Notes: a model not told the origin generated them from the sequence alone. DNA of 55,031 nucleotides from an uncultured Rhodospirillales bacterium (GCA_902763185.1 CACWQT010000011.1:41150-96180), one strand, 5' to 3'. Positions 16,713-25,462 are shown, counted from the stretch's first letter. Made by a program: numbers and translations.

Positions 16713-16836
16713 GTTAAAGCGACTTCGTCGTCGACTGCGCGTCGGGCGGTCCTACGCGGACGGCGGCACTACCCGTGCGGGGGTGCAGCGCCACCTGCAT
16801 AACAGCCCGTGCATGGGGGCAGCGTCACTTGCATGA

Positions 16837-18423
16837 CTATTTGTTATAGTTCTCTTTAAGGTAGTTTAACCCGTCTTGGGTCAGGCTCAGCAGAATCCAA
16901 TAACTCCCCGTTATCACGCTTCCCTCTCTCGGCCATACGGTCGCACTTCTTAAGGCTTGTTTGAAATCATCTCTCGGGCTAAAGGTATAAACATATGATG
17001 TGGTATCCGTATAATCTCTCGGCGCATAGTAATTCCACATCACGCCGCTTGCCATCCCCGGAACATAGGCAACGCTTAATAAATCATCGCTCTTATACCG
17101 GTAATCATCGTGATAATACCTTTCTCGGGTTGCCATGGCACCGCCTTGCACCACAATATATCGGTTCATCCGATTAAATAACGGGGCTTGCTCAAATCGT
17201 TTGATAATGCGCTTATATATTCTTAATTCGCTTTCAAATCCCAATTTCCACACCTTTTGCCCTTCAAATAAGCTATTGGTGTTAACCCATATACAAAAGA
17301 TTGCCGCAAGGGTTGCGATGTTTTTAAGGGATTTCTGTTTGCTCTTTAATATAATGGCATAAGCGCAGGCCATGCCATACATAAATCCGAAGAAATCTAT
17401 GCGTGGAGAAAACTCGGTTTCTTTTATTGAGGTAGATAAAAACAGTGTGATTAAGCCACCGGCAAAAGTGGCGATATATAATAAGATGCTAAGCGGTTTG
17501 TTTTTGCTCTTTAAGATAACGGCTATACCGATGAGGGCAATTATAATAAGAGCTGACTTATATGGTGCGGTGATGAAGGGGAGAGTGGCGGTGAACTCTA
17601 AAAATAAATCTTTTAAGACAAGCAGAGACTTTTCCCCCCATGTATTTATCGGGGCGGTTTGCAGGTTATAGTAGTTGGTATTTAAGGCGCCGGTTAGGCT
17701 TAAAATGATTAAACAAAGTTTGTATAAAATGACGGCGGTGATGATATTGGTGACCGTCCAGCGATAATCAAGCCACAGTTTTTTTATGGTTTTCTTTTCA
17801 TACACAACAGCTATTAAAAGGCGCGCCATAAAAGCCGTGGCAATCAGGTTTATGACCGGTGGATAGCCGCCTAAGGCCGCCGTAATAAGCAATATGGCAA
17901 CAATGCTCCGGCGTATGGAAAAAGTCTTTTCTTTTTCAGAGATAATCAATGCGCCGATGATAAAAGCGTTCCAACTCAAGACCGGCATGATCAAAAACGC
18001 AAAATACATAAAGGATAATATGTATGGGGTGATACTTAAGAACAGGGCAAACAATATATATGGAGTCTTTTTATGCGGAATCTGCCAATAACGTGCTAAC
18101 AGGGCGATACCGAAGCTAAAGCCGGCAAAACCTAAGACGTTATTGATGACAGGTAAGATTTCGCCTTGGCTTAACAGGTTTATGGCGATGAACTGGGTAA
18201 AACGTCCTTCAAATAAGCCGGTGTTTAACGGGACGCCGTCTTTTAAATAACGCCAATCGTGGTCGCCGAATAAAAATGCGATACCGTGATATAAGAAAAT
18301 CAGGTTTAGGGCGATAAATGCGGCAAAAAATGCACTCCAGAAGACACCGTCAGCTTTGTTTAAGCGGCGGCGGAGAATTGCCTCAAGGTCAAATTTTGAT
18401 ATTTTTTGGTATAAATCTTTCAT
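16837..18423 (-). CDS. GtrII-like membrane glucosyltransferase
   Basis: The 528-aa integral membrane protein has about eleven hydrophobic spans between residues 28 and 380 and a soluble C-terminal domain. The first loop has GDHDWRYLKDG and LFEGRFTQFIAINLL, features of the GtrII family, which adds glucosyl groups from undecaprenyl-phosphate-glucose to O-antigen in the periplasm. In serotype-converting phages gtrII lies with gtrA and gtrB; neither partner is here. Its position between a polysaccharide block and a phage block could come from either source. It is a single gene with repeats upstream and the phage promoter region divergent from it. Confidence 0.82.
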   Translation of the reverse strand: MKDLYQKISKFDLEAILRRRLNKADGVFWSAFFAAFIALNLIFLYHGIAFLFGDHDWRYLKDGVPLNTGLFEGRFTQFIAINLLSQGEILPVINNVLGFAGFSFGIALLARYWQIPHKKTPYILFALFLSITPYILSFMYFAFLIMPVLSWNAFIIGALIISEKEKTFSIRRSIVAILLITAALGGYPPVINLIATAFMARLLIAVVYEKKTIKKLWLDYRWTVTNIITAVILYKLCLIILSLTGALNTNYYNLQTAPINTWGEKSLLVLKDLFLEFTATLPFITAPYKSALIIIALIGIAVILKSKNKPLSILLYIATFAGGLITLFLSTSIKETEFSPRIDFFGFMYGMACAYAIILKSKQKSLKNIATLAAIFCIWVNTNSLFEGQKVWKLGFESELRIYKRIIKRFEQAPLFNRMNRYIVVQGGAMATRERYYHDDYRYKSDDLLSVAYVPGMASGVMWNYYAPRDYTDTTSYVYTFSPRDDFKQALRSATVWPREGSVITGSYWILLSLTQDGLNYLKENYNK

Positions 18424-18540
18424 ATTTTGAGGCTAATATCCGGCGGCTTTCAAGTCAACGATGCAAAAAATCTATGCACAATTTGTTTAAGTGTTTGTTT
18501 TTACATTAAATATTTTTAAACAGGATTTTTTCCAAATCTA

Positions 18541-18569
18541 TTGACTTCTGTGACATGGGGTGTTATAAA
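18541..18569 (+). promoter_or_regulatory. Strong sigma-70-type promoter before the phage block
   Basis: TTGACT at 18541-18546 and TATAAA at 18564-18569 are exactly 17 bases apart. Transcription should begin near 18576. It is the only clear promoter I see in front of the phage structural genes. Confidence 0.7.
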
Positions 18570-18575
18570 TTTGTG

Positions 18576-18707
18576 TATCGTGGAAAAATGTATAAGAAAA
18601 ATTGAATTTTCTGCGATGATATCTTTTAGGTTTAAAATTTTGTTGAATGTCAAAAATTCCCACACCGATGTTGATTCTGGTCCTTCAATATCGGTGTGGT
18701 TTTTTTA
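18576..18707 (+). ncRNA. Candidate small RNA or attenuated leader upstream of the terminase genes
   Basis: A strong promoter (18541-18569) is followed after about 80 bases by a perfect intrinsic terminator (18659-18707), with no credible ORF between. The expected product is an RNA of about 130 nt. It may be a free small RNA or a leader whose terminator controls entry into the phage genes, whose first start codon is only 26 bases further on. The function is unknown. Confidence 0.5.
18659..18707 (+). terminator. Intrinsic terminator or attenuator before terminase
   Basis: CCACACCGAT and ATCGGTGTGG pair perfectly around a 20-base loop and are followed by seven T. It sits between the promoter and the first phage gene, so transcription of the block must read through it. 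Confidence 0.85.
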
Positions 18708-18732
18708 TGGGCGTTTGGCAAAAGGGGGAGAA

Positions 18733-19116
18733 ATGGCGAAAGCGCAAAGTTTGCGGAAAAAAGATGTGGCGGTGTTAAATAAAGTGTTTGATAAAATACG
18801 AGCCGGTTGTTCGCTTTATGGTTCTCTTTCATCGGTGGGGTTGACGTCGCGCGAGTTTTATCAACTGATGGCACAATCTCCGAAAATTAAGGAAGATTTT
18901 ATGTTGGCGCTTTCTGATTATGCGGACCGATGCACCGATGATATTAAAGCATTGGCAGAAAGTCTTAAAGCCGGAGAAATTGATAATTCCACGGCAAAGC
19001 TGTTGATTGAAACGATTAAATGGTTGGCGCAAAAAGCTTGTCCGGAGCCGATTTCTTCGTTTGCCGATGATGAGGCTGAAAAGCTCTCGGAAATTGTGGT
19101 GAAGTTTGTGTCGTGA
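18733..19116 (+). CDS. Phage terminase small subunit (putative)
   Basis: The 127-aa helical protein starts MAKAQSLRKKDVAVLNKVFDKI and shows a helix-turn-helix-like segment (CSLYGSLSSVGLTSREFYQLM) followed by a long helical oligomerisation region, as in small terminases that recognise phage DNA and recruit the large subunit. The assignment also rests on its place directly before the large terminase. The frame continues upstream to 18541 through the promoter and terminator; ATG 18733 has GGGGGAG seven bases before it and is clearly the start. Sequence conservation in this family is weak. Confidence 0.7.
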   Translation: MAKAQSLRKKDVAVLNKVFDKIRAGCSLYGSLSSVGLTSREFYQLMAQSPKIKEDFMLALSDYADRCTDDIKALAESLKAGEIDNSTAKLLIETIKWLAQKACPEPISSFADDEAEKLSEIVVKFVS

Positions 19117-19121
19117 GGGGG

Positions 19122-19180
19122 AAAGTTATTCATCAAGCGGTTGGTACATTAAAATGCCAAAACCGCTTGTGGGTAACTTT
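19122..19180 (+). repeat. Miniature inverted-repeat element, family R1, copy 2
   Basis: AAAGTTATTCA opens and TGGGTAACTTT closes a 59-bp element with an inner stem CAAGCGGTT / AACCGCTTG. It lies five bases after the small terminase stop codon, inside the phage operon. Confidence 0.75.
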
Positions 19181-19199
19181 TTTGTAGGGAATAAGTTAT

Positions 19200-19249
19200 G
19201 CCGCGTAAAAATTTTTGTTTTACAAAAATTTTTAGTTTCTAAACGCGCC
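19200..19249 (+). repeat. Long hairpin repeat, family R2, copy 2
   Basis: GCCGCGT...ACGCGCC outer arms enclose AAAAATTTTTGTTTTACAAAA; the following AAAGCGACTGCGTCG matches the segment that follows the copy at 16658. It fills the gap between the small and large terminase genes. Confidence 0.65.
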
Positions 19250-19338
19250 ATAAAAGCGACTGCGTCGCCGACCTGCGCGGTCGGGCGCCACTACGCGTGG
19301 AGCGGTGCGAGCCGCACGGGCACACTAGAGGAGATTAT

Positions 19339-20649
19339 ATGCAAAAGTTGGAGATAAATATCGCGGAGCCGTTTCGTGAGTTACTGACGGTTCATAAACG
19401 CTATAAACTCTTTTATGGCGGGCGTGCCGGCGGTAAATCTTTTGCTTTTGCCGATGCACTTTTAACCCTCGCGACATCACGTAAGCTTTTAATCGCTTGT
19501 GTGCGTGAAGTGCAAAATTCAATTAAAGATTCGGTCTATAAACTCATTGCCGATCGTATTGCCTACCATAATTTGAATGCAACTTATCGCCTCTATGATG
19601 ATAAAATTGTGAACCTTACAAACGGTTCAAAGTTTATCTTTAAAGGAATTATGGAACATAATGCACAAAATATCAAATCGCTTGAAGGTGTGAATATTTG
19701 TTGGGTGGAAGAGGCTCAAAAACTTTCCGCACACGCGTGGGAAATCTTAAACCCGACTATTCGGCATACCGGTTCGGAAATTTGGCTCTCAATGAACCGC
19801 GAGGAAGATATGGATCCGGTGTGGAAGGCACTGGCTCTTAAACCTGATGAAGATACCCTTGTTCGTAAGGTGAATTTTTATGATAATCCGTATTGCCCTT
19901 TAGAGATGAAAAAATTGGCGCTTAAAACAAAAGCGGAAAATTTTAATGAGTATTTGCATATTTGGGAAGGTGAGCCGCGGGCGGAAAGTGCGGATAATCT
20001 TATTGCCAGAGCTGATGTCTATCGGGCAATGAATACTGTTGATGTGGTTGTTTCCGGAACCTCCCCGCTGATAATGGGGGTTGATGTGGCGCGTTTCGGT
20101 GATGATAAAACCGCAATCTGTCTGCGTGCTGGGCGCGAGGTTAAGTTGCTTGAAGCATACGCCAAACTTGATGTGGTTAATGTGGCGCATTTGGTTGCCG
20201 GTATGATTGCCAAATATTATCCGGCGCGTGTTTTGATTGATGTCGGCGGCTTGGGCGCAGGGGTTTATGATGTGCTTTCATCAGACGGGTTTAGAGAAAT
20301 TTTGGTGCCGGTTAATTTTGGAGAGCGTGCCGAAAATGCTGAGCGTTTTGTAAACCGCAGAGCTGAAATGTGGGGAAGGCTTAAAGAGTGGCTTCAATCA
20401 CCTTTGCCGGTTAAACTGCCGAAGGTTGACGGTTTGGCAGAAGACTTAACCGCACCGAAATTTTCGTTTGACAGTCTCGGACGTTTGCAGTTGGAGGCGA
20501 AAGCCGAGATTAAAAAACGGCTTGGGCGTTCGACGGATTTTGGTGATGCGTTGGCGCTGACATTTGCTTTTTTGCACGAAGAATATTTGCTTAAAAATTT
20601 ATTGGGGCAAAGAAACCGTGAATTTATCAGCGATGATGTGTTTGTGTGA
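19339..20649 (+). CDS. Phage terminase large subunit
   Basis: The 436-aa DNA-packaging motor has an N-terminal ATPase and a C-terminal RNase-H-like nuclease. Walker A is GGRAGGKS at 27-34 and Walker B plus catalytic Glu is VNICWVEEA at 118-126, followed by the coupling motif LSMNREED. The nuclease carries its acidic residues in MGVDVARFGDDKT, VLIDVGGLGAGVYD and FGDALALTFAF. It fits the PBSX/XtmB-like large terminase group. ATG 19339 follows AGAGGAG; the frame extends 14 codons into repeat DNA. All expected motifs are present, so the enzyme looks functional. Confidence 0.95.
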   Translation: MQKLEINIAEPFRELLTVHKRYKLFYGGRAGGKSFAFADALLTLATSRKLLIACVREVQNSIKDSVYKLIADRIAYHNLNATYRLYDDKIVNLTNGSKFIFKGIMEHNAQNIKSLEGVNICWVEEAQKLSAHAWEILNPTIRHTGSEIWLSMNREEDMDPVWKALALKPDEDTLVRKVNFYDNPYCPLEMKKLALKTKAENFNEYLHIWEGEPRAESADNLIARADVYRAMNTVDVVVSGTSPLIMGVDVARFGDDKTAICLRAGREVKLLEAYAKLDVVNVAHLVAGMIAKYYPARVLIDVGGLGAGVYDVLSSDGFREILVPVNFGERAENAERFVNRRAEMWGRLKEWLQSPLPVKLPKVDGLAEDLTAPKFSFDSLGRLQLEAKAEIKKRLGRSTDFGDALALTFAFLHEEYLLKNLLGQRNREFISDDVFV

Positions 20650-20685
20650 GTGTTTTTTTTTTGTAATTTTTTATAGGAGGTTTTA

Positions 20686-20892
20686 ATGAGTTCTGTGTTT
20701 AAATCACCCAAAGTGGTGAATATTCAACCGACCGAAGTTGTTCCTGAAGTGGTTGATAATTCGGAGGTTGTTTATGAGCTAGAGAAAAAGCGTAAGAAAA
20801 AAATGGGGGCGGTTTCGCAACTGCTTTCTCATGATAATACATACGGCGGTTTCTTAAACGATTCCGGCGGTAAACGTACTTTGGGAGAATGA
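20686..20892 (+). CDS. Small podovirus structural-region protein
   Basis: This 68-aa protein has a proline/valine-rich start (KSPKVVNIQPTEVVPEVV), a basic helix (EKKRKKKMGA) and a C-terminal GGFLNDSGGKRTLGE. Many podoviruses have a small protein of this build, ending in a GG...KTLLG-like motif, between terminase and connector genes; its role is not established. A good ribosome site (AGGAGG) precedes the ATG. The match is by pattern and position. Confidence 0.65.
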   Translation: MSSVFKSPKVVNIQPTEVVPEVVDNSEVVYELEKKRKKKMGAVSQLLSHDNTYGGFLNDSGGKRTLGE

Positions 20893-21164
20893 GTGACAGC
20901 TTAAATGTTTTCACCCTCTCTGTCGTTTTCAACGACATGCTTGCTACGTAAGGCTCGCGCTTAAGGTGCTTGCCAACTGCGCTACGGTCAAGCAGTTGTA
21001 ACATTTGCGCTTTTAACACTTTCGTGTCAGCGCAAATTAACAACAGCTGATGCTTTCGGTAAAAAACGTTCCCCAAACGTTTTTTATCCTGCAAGCCCCC
21101 GTCGAGGGGGAGATAGGGATTGCTACGGTGCACTTGTGCACGTTTAATTTATGAAGGATGAGAT
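20893..21164. other. Repeat-filled gap inside the phage operon
   Basis: No gene seen. The gap is occupied by the dispersed repeat R3 (20940-21067) and a short palindrome AAAACGTTC...GAACGTTTTTTA-like pair with GC-rich remnants up to the connector ribosome site. Confidence 0.6.
20940..21067 (+). repeat. Dispersed hairpin repeat, family R3, copy 1
   Basis: About 128 bases starting CTTGCTACGTAAGGCTCGCG, with a long hairpin GCAGTTGTAACATTTGCGC / GCGCAAATTAACAACAGC. Copies at 25516-25648 and 54898-55031 share the start, the ATTTGCGC stem and the AAATTAACA(A/G)CA end. Confidence 0.8.
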
Positions 21165-22772
21165 ATGAAAAAGGTAGATGAAAAAAGTAAAGAGAAATTG
21201 GCGGAAGTTATACTCAAAAAATGGGCATTGATGAAGCAAGAACGTGCCAAATATGAACCGATGTGGAATAAGGCGGCGGAACTTTGTTCCATTAATTCCG
21301 ATTTATTTCAAGTTGATAATCACGGACGGGTCAAACAGGCGGTTTTTGATTCAACGGCACGTTATGCGCTTGCTAACTTTTGTGCCAGTATGAAATCGGT
21401 GATTATTCCGACGACTTCACGCTGGCACCGCTTAAAACCTGCGGATGCTAAATTAGATGATGACGGTGAAGTCAAAAAATATTTGGAATATGCAACCGAT
21501 ATTTTGTTTCGCACCCGTTACAGCTCACAGTCTAATTTTGCATTGGAAAGTGATATGTTGTTTCAACAGTTAGGTCTTTACGGGCATGCGGTGTGGATGG
21601 TTGATGATGATATCGGAAAGGGGATTGTTTATCGCACCATTCCGGCGCGTGAAGCCTATATTAAACGGAATGACCGCGGACAGCTTGAGGCCGTATTCAG
21701 AGAATATGAATTAGGTGCCGCGGAAGCACGTTCTAAATTCGGTGATGATTTGCCTTTGGAAATCAGACAGGCGGCAGAGCGCACACCGGATCGCACATTT
21801 AAGTTTTTGCATGCGGTGTTTTTAAAAGATAATTATATGGCGCTTAAAAAGGACTTTAAGGGGATGAAGTTTGCCAGTGTGCATCTTGACCTTAAATCCA
21901 AAAAAGTTTTGCGTGAAGGTGGCTACCGTGTTTGTCCGTATATGGCGCCGAGGTTTAACGGTATTGCCGGTTCATCTTATGGTGACAGTCCGGCGTTGCA
22001 GGCGTTTTATGATATGCTGACGGCAAATGAAATGGGCAAAACAATTCTCCGCACCGGTCAGCTTCAAGCTAACCCACCTATTTTGACGGCGATGGGGCTT
22101 GTTGATGCTAATAAACTCGGTGCGGCCGGAGCCATTATTCGCGGCGGTCTTGACAGCCAAGGACGACCGGCGGCGATGTCTATGCAATATGGAAATAATC
22201 TTGCTATCAGCGTTGAAATGCAACGTGAAGTCAGGGCGGCTATTGAGCGTGCGTTTTTAGTGCCGCTATTCCAATCTTTGACGCAGACTAAGCAGATGAC
22301 GGCAACCGAAGTGGAAAAGCGCGAGATGGAAAAATCTATGTTGTTGGCGCCGATGTGTGAGCGTATTTCATCAGAATGGCTGGCCGGTAATGTGGAGCGT
22401 GAGTTGGATATTCTTGCTCAATACGGTCTTTTGGATGAAGTGCCGGACGCGTTGATGAAAAAGGGTTCAATCCTGATTGAGTTTGAAGGGCCGCAAGTGC
22501 ATATGCAACAATCAACGGCGATTGTGGGACTTTATCAAACCATGCAAGCGGCGACTTCAATGGCGCAAATCAATCCTAAAATTTTGGATATTTTTGATAC
22601 GGAAAAAGCTCTCAGAAAGATTGCTGATTATAACGGCGTTTCCTCTGATGTGGTGCGAACTCAAGAAGATATGGAAGCACTTCAAGTTCGGGCGACATTA
22701 GAAAATGCGCAAGCATTATCGGCAAGTGCTCCGTATCCGTTAAATGCGATGATGAATATTGAGGAAAAGTAG
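21165..22772 (+). CDS. T7-like head-to-tail connector (portal) protein
   Basis: The 535-aa protein fits the podovirus head-tail connector family (T7 gp8-like). It forms the dodecameric ring through which DNA enters and leaves. Family features include the N-terminal RAKYEPMWNKAAELCSIN, RYALANFCASMKSVIIPTTSRWH, the VWMVDDD and YRTIPAREAYIKR strands, GDSPALQAFYDMLTANEMGKT and the QTKQMTATEVEKREMEK segment near residue 380. Length is typical. ATG 21165 follows GAAGGATGAG. The gene overlaps the track of the next small gene but ends cleanly before its true start. Confidence 0.92.
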   Translation: MKKVDEKSKEKLAEVILKKWALMKQERAKYEPMWNKAAELCSINSDLFQVDNHGRVKQAVFDSTARYALANFCASMKSVIIPTTSRWHRLKPADAKLDDDGEVKKYLEYATDILFRTRYSSQSNFALESDMLFQQLGLYGHAVWMVDDDIGKGIVYRTIPAREAYIKRNDRGQLEAVFREYELGAAEARSKFGDDLPLEIRQAAERTPDRTFKFLHAVFLKDNYMALKKDFKGMKFASVHLDLKSKKVLREGGYRVCPYMAPRFNGIAGSSYGDSPALQAFYDMLTANEMGKTILRTGQLQANPPILTAMGLVDANKLGAAGAIIRGGLDSQGRPAAMSMQYGNNLAISVEMQREVRAAIERAFLVPLFQSLTQTKQMTATEVEKREMEKSMLLAPMCERISSEWLAGNVERELDILAQYGLLDEVPDALMKKGSILIEFEGPQVHMQQSTAIVGLYQTMQAATSMAQINPKILDIFDTEKALRKIADYNGVSSDVVRTQEDMEALQVRATLENAQALSASAPYPLNAMMNIEEK

Positions 22773-22794
22773 AAAGCGTTTTTTGGAGGTGTTG

Positions 22795-23112
22795 ATGTTG
22801 TTAGATAATCTTAAACGTGAGGCGCAATTAGCCAAAGCGTTTCAAAAAGTGTTTTGTCCTAAAGGTGAACTTACCGAAGAGGCAAAAATCGTTCTTTCAT
22901 TTTGGCGTGATGAAGCCGGAGCGCGTGGCGAACTGGGGCGTAACGGTATTCCCTATTTTTATGATGCGAACAATCGTTTTGATGCTTCAGCGGCGGCGTT
23001 TCTCTTAGGCAAGAGGCGGATGTTTGATTTGCTTATTAAGTATCTTTCTCTCGACGAGCGGGAGGTGTTTAAATTGGGGAAAGATGATTTGACTGACCAA
23101 ATATCTGTCTAG
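22795..23112 (+). CDS. Bbp19-like small phage protein
   Basis: The 105-aa protein (AFQKVFCPKGELTEEAKIVL, then FDASAAAFLLGKRRMFDLLIKYL) has the size, place and F-x-x-V-F...G start of the small Bbp19-like proteins that lie between connector and scaffold genes in Bordetella phage BPP-1 relatives. Its role is not known. ATG 22795 is preceded by TTGGAGGTG; the frame opens earlier inside the connector gene. The assignment is tentative. Confidence 0.6.
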   Translation: MLLDNLKREAQLAKAFQKVFCPKGELTEEAKIVLSFWRDEAGARGELGRNGIPYFYDANNRFDASAAAFLLGKRRMFDLLIKYLSLDEREVFKLGKDDLTDQISV

Positions 23113-23231
23113 GTGGCTTTTGGGGGCTCGTATAATACCTGTCATGATTGCAAAATTGCTCCTTTATTTACCGGTTTTGTAAACCGCAGTCGCAATTTTG
23201 TTGCCAGCACAGGCATTCTCCGAGCCCATTG
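23113..23231 (+). repeat. Mosaic inverted repeat, family R4, copy 1
   Basis: The element begins directly after the preceding stop codon and ends CGAGCCCATTG. Nested arms GGCTCG / CGAGCC, CCTGTC / GCACAGG and GCAAAATTGC / GCAATTTTGTTGC give a long imperfect hairpin. It is homologous to 40085-40194 (TCATGATTG, CTTATTTAC, TTTGTAAACCGC, GTCGCAA shared). Confidence 0.75.
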
Positions 23232-23265
23232 CTATATTAATTTATCATTATTTCTGGAGATGAAA

Positions 23266-23994
23266 ATGGATTATTCTATAAAGCCGGAAGGGCAGACAAC
23301 TTCCGATAACTTTTCTTTGTCTGATAATCAAAATAATGTCAGTTCTGAACCACAATCCGATTGGGGAGAATTAAATTTTGATGATAAGCAATATATTGGC
23401 AAAAAGGGTATGAAAACTCCTGCCGATTTGCTTAAATCGTATCGCGAATTGGAGAAATCTTATTCGGCGAAAATTAGTCTTCCTAAGGACGGCGATGAAA
23501 AGGCGTTAACTAAATTTTATTCCCATTTGGGAATGCCTGATAACACCGAACAATATGAAGTCAAATTTAACGATGCCGATGAGCCGTTAAAAGAGGCGTT
23601 TAAGCAGGTTTGTTTTGACAATCATATTTTACCGAAATCAGCGCAGGCACTCTATGATTGGTTTGTTACAAATCGTGATGAAGAAATGAAGCAAGAGGAA
23701 ACATCTTGGCTTGAAAATTCGTCACGTGAAGCAGAAGCGCAAATCAATCTTTGGGGCGGGGATGCTGATAAAAATCTGGAGTTGATGAAACGCGGTATCC
23801 GAGTTTTTGCCGAAGAAGGGGATGATGAAAGTGTTAATGCCCTTGAAAAGGCGCTCGGAACCAAACGGATGATGAATGTGTTTTGCCGTTTGGGTGAGGC
23901 GGTTTCGGAAGATAATCCGATTAGTTTCGGGGCAAAATCAAATCCGAAAGAATTTGATGCGGTCGCATATTTTGACAGCCTGTTTAAGAAGTAG
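23266..23994 (+). CDS. Phage capsid scaffolding protein
   Basis: The 242-aa acidic, helical protein precedes the capsid gene. It has the usual scaffold segments: a disordered Ser/Asn/Gln-rich start, KGMKTPADLLKSYRELEKSYSAKISLP, KFYSHLGMPDNTEQYEVK, and a C-terminal helical region ending FDAVAYFDSLFKK that would contact the coat. The reading frame extends back to 23113 through the R4 repeat; GGAG lies six bases before ATG 23266 but directly abuts ATG 23260, so I choose 23266. It would direct prohead assembly and be ejected before packaging. Confidence 0.82.
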   Translation: MDYSIKPEGQTTSDNFSLSDNQNNVSSEPQSDWGELNFDDKQYIGKKGMKTPADLLKSYRELEKSYSAKISLPKDGDEKALTKFYSHLGMPDNTEQYEVKFNDADEPLKEAFKQVCFDNHILPKSAQALYDWFVTNRDEEMKQEETSWLENSSREAEAQINLWGGDADKNLELMKRGIRVFAEEGDDESVNALEKALGTKRMMNVFCRLGEAVSEDNPISFGAKSNPKEFDAVAYFDSLFKK

Positions 23995-24043
23995 GTGTTT
24001 TCTTAAAAATTGTTGATTGGTTTAATTTTTGAAAGGATTGATA

Positions 24044-24943
24044 ATGTTTAGCACATTAAAAGAAGTTGCGGTTGGCTTATCCCAAAAGCAAGAGCATTTG
24101 GTCAACAGCTTAACCGAAGAATCTCCGATTTTGGACAATATGCGTTTTGAACGTTCTTCACACGGACTTTGGAATGCATACGAAGAAGTTTCTTCTATCT
24201 CGGGCGCAGGCTTTGTGGATATGAACCAACCGTTACCGGAGATGCAAATTGATTCTAACTTAAAAAAGGTTGACCTCTCTATTTTGGGCGGTGAAATCTT
24301 TTTGCCTGAAGATAAGGCTTCCGTTTTGGGTGTCGGTGAATATTTTGCCAAGAAAGTTCCTATCCTCTTAAAACAAGCCGGACAAACGGCTGAGCAAAAA
24401 ATTATTTATGATAATTTCTTGCCGTATGCTATCGGTAACGGCAAAGCGGTTAGTGCCGGCGGCGCAAGCAGTTGCTATTCTATGGTGGCGGTGCGTTTTG
24501 TGGAAGGTGAAGTTGCCGGACTTTATTCGGATCGCGCCCTTCAATCAGATGCGCTTTTGGATACCACCCATATCAACGGTGGCACACTCTATAAAAATGC
24601 CAACGGTGTATTGGGATATGGTGTGCGTATTAAAGGTTATATCGGGGTGCAACTGGCTAACCCTGATGCGGTTTCGGCCATTGTTAACATCAACGGTTCA
24701 AATATTCCGACTGCAGCGCAAATTGATAATATGTTGATTGATGCCAAAGCAACACCTTATTCAACATTTATTTTCTGCCATCCGAAAGTGTTGTCATTTT
24801 TGAACACCTATAAGGGGAATATTCTCCATACTGCCGAAGATGATTGGAACCTCAATCGCTCGTTTATGGCATGGAACGGTATTCGCTTTATTACCTCTTA
24901 TAACTTTAAGAACGGCACAGAAAGTGCTGTTTCTTTGGCTTAA
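24044..24943 (+). CDS. Phage major capsid protein
   Basis: The 299-aa protein follows the scaffold gene and is read as the coat protein (BPP-1 Bbp17-like or another HK97-fold coat). Visible features are LVNSLTEESPILDNMRFERSSHGLWNAYEEV near the N-terminus, GILGGEIFLPEDK-like A-domain strands, and a C-terminal FIFCHPKVLSFLNTYKGN / WNGIRFITSYNF typical of podovirus coats. ATG 24044 follows AAAGGATTGATA; the very same leader stands before the next gene. No recognisable direct family motif confirms the fold, so position carries much of the weight. Confidence 0.85.
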   Translation: MFSTLKEVAVGLSQKQEHLVNSLTEESPILDNMRFERSSHGLWNAYEEVSSISGAGFVDMNQPLPEMQIDSNLKKVDLSILGGEIFLPEDKASVLGVGEYFAKKVPILLKQAGQTAEQKIIYDNFLPYAIGNGKAVSAGGASSCYSMVAVRFVEGEVAGLYSDRALQSDALLDTTHINGGTLYKNANGVLGYGVRIKGYIGVQLANPDAVSAIVNINGSNIPTAAQIDNMLIDAKATPYSTFIFCHPKVLSFLNTYKGNILHTAEDDWNLNRSFMAWNGIRFITSYNFKNGTESAVSLA

Positions 24944-24966
24944 TCTTTTTTGAAAGGATTGATAAG

Positions 24967-25347
24967 ATGTTAAATAACACGATTAAAGTTTATGGTGAAG
25001 ATTTAGTTGTCACTGATTTTTCTGAAGTACCGGAAGGCGGTTTGACCGGTGGTACCATAAGAATTGGGGATACTCAGGGCGCTTTAGTGGTTAATGTGTT
25101 TGCAAAAGGTGATGTCAGTCTTTCTTCTAATGTTTCGATTGCACTATGGCATTCGGACAGTGAAGACGGCTCATATGATTCTTTATTTACACAATCAATT
25201 TCAAGCGGTGTAACGGCTAAAGATGGTGAGCTTCTTGATACGTTAACCTTTACGGCTGATGCAAAATCTTTTCTTAAAGCAACGGTTATCAGTGCGCAAA
25301 CAAATACCGGTGGGGTAAGAGTTTGCCTTGGTTATTGGCCGAGATAA
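24967..25347 (+). CDS. Capsid cement/decoration protein (Bbp16-like)
   Basis: The 126-aa beta-rich protein lies straight after the coat gene. Its run of strands (GGTIRIGDTQGALVVNVFAKG, VSIALWHSDSEDGSY, GELLDTLTFTADAKSFLKATVI, VRVCLGYWPR) suits a jelly-roll cement protein like Bbp16 of phage BPP-1, which trimerises on the capsid surface. It shares the leader TTTTTGAAAGGATTGATA with the coat gene, suggesting matched high expression. It is followed by an intrinsic terminator. Confidence 0.7.
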   Translation: MLNNTIKVYGEDLVVTDFSEVPEGGLTGGTIRIGDTQGALVVNVFAKGDVSLSSNVSIALWHSDSEDGSYDSLFTQSISSGVTAKDGELLDTLTFTADAKSFLKATVISAQTNTGGVRVCLGYWPR

Positions 25348-25361
25348 TTCGTATGAGGGCA

Positions 25362-25393
25362 GGGTGGCGGAGTTTTTCTGCCACCTTTTTTTT
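25362..25393 (+). terminator. Intrinsic terminator after the cement gene
   Basis: GGTGGC...GCCACC with a T-rich loop is followed by eight T. It divides the head genes from the tail genes, so tail expression needs read-through or a promoter hidden in the repeat-filled gap that follows. Confidence 0.8.
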
Positions 25394-25405
25394 GAGGATT
25401 TCAAA

Positions 25406-25462
25406 GGTGCCGAGCATGATTTTTTACTATGTAAAAAATCATTTTGTGCAATGCTCGGCACC
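25406..25462 (+). repeat. Long hairpin repeat, family R2, copy 3
   Basis: GGTGCCGAGCAT / ATGCTCGGCACC outer arms are perfect; the inner arms ATTTTTTAC / GTAAAAAAT are also perfect. This is the best preserved copy of the family. Confidence 0.8.

Larger units (their letters stand above)
16356..16836. other. Repeat-rich intergenic region
   Basis: No gene is supported. The region holds a 50-bp direct repeat (16418-16467), a C-rich homopolymer run near 16487-16505, the relative of the 201-253 repeat at about 16526-16571, a long hairpin of the GCCGAGCA family at 16658-16712, and a chain of small GC palindromes up to 16830. An ORF at 16429-16629 translates these repeats and I reject it. Confidence 0.7.

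Noticed and set aside
18541..18732. Extended terminase small subunit start at 18541
   Set aside because: The extension would include a promoter and an intrinsic terminator; ATG 18733 has a strong ribosome site.
23113..23265. Extended scaffold protein start
   Set aside because: The extension translates the R4 inverted repeat, which also occurs after rplI in non-coding DNA.
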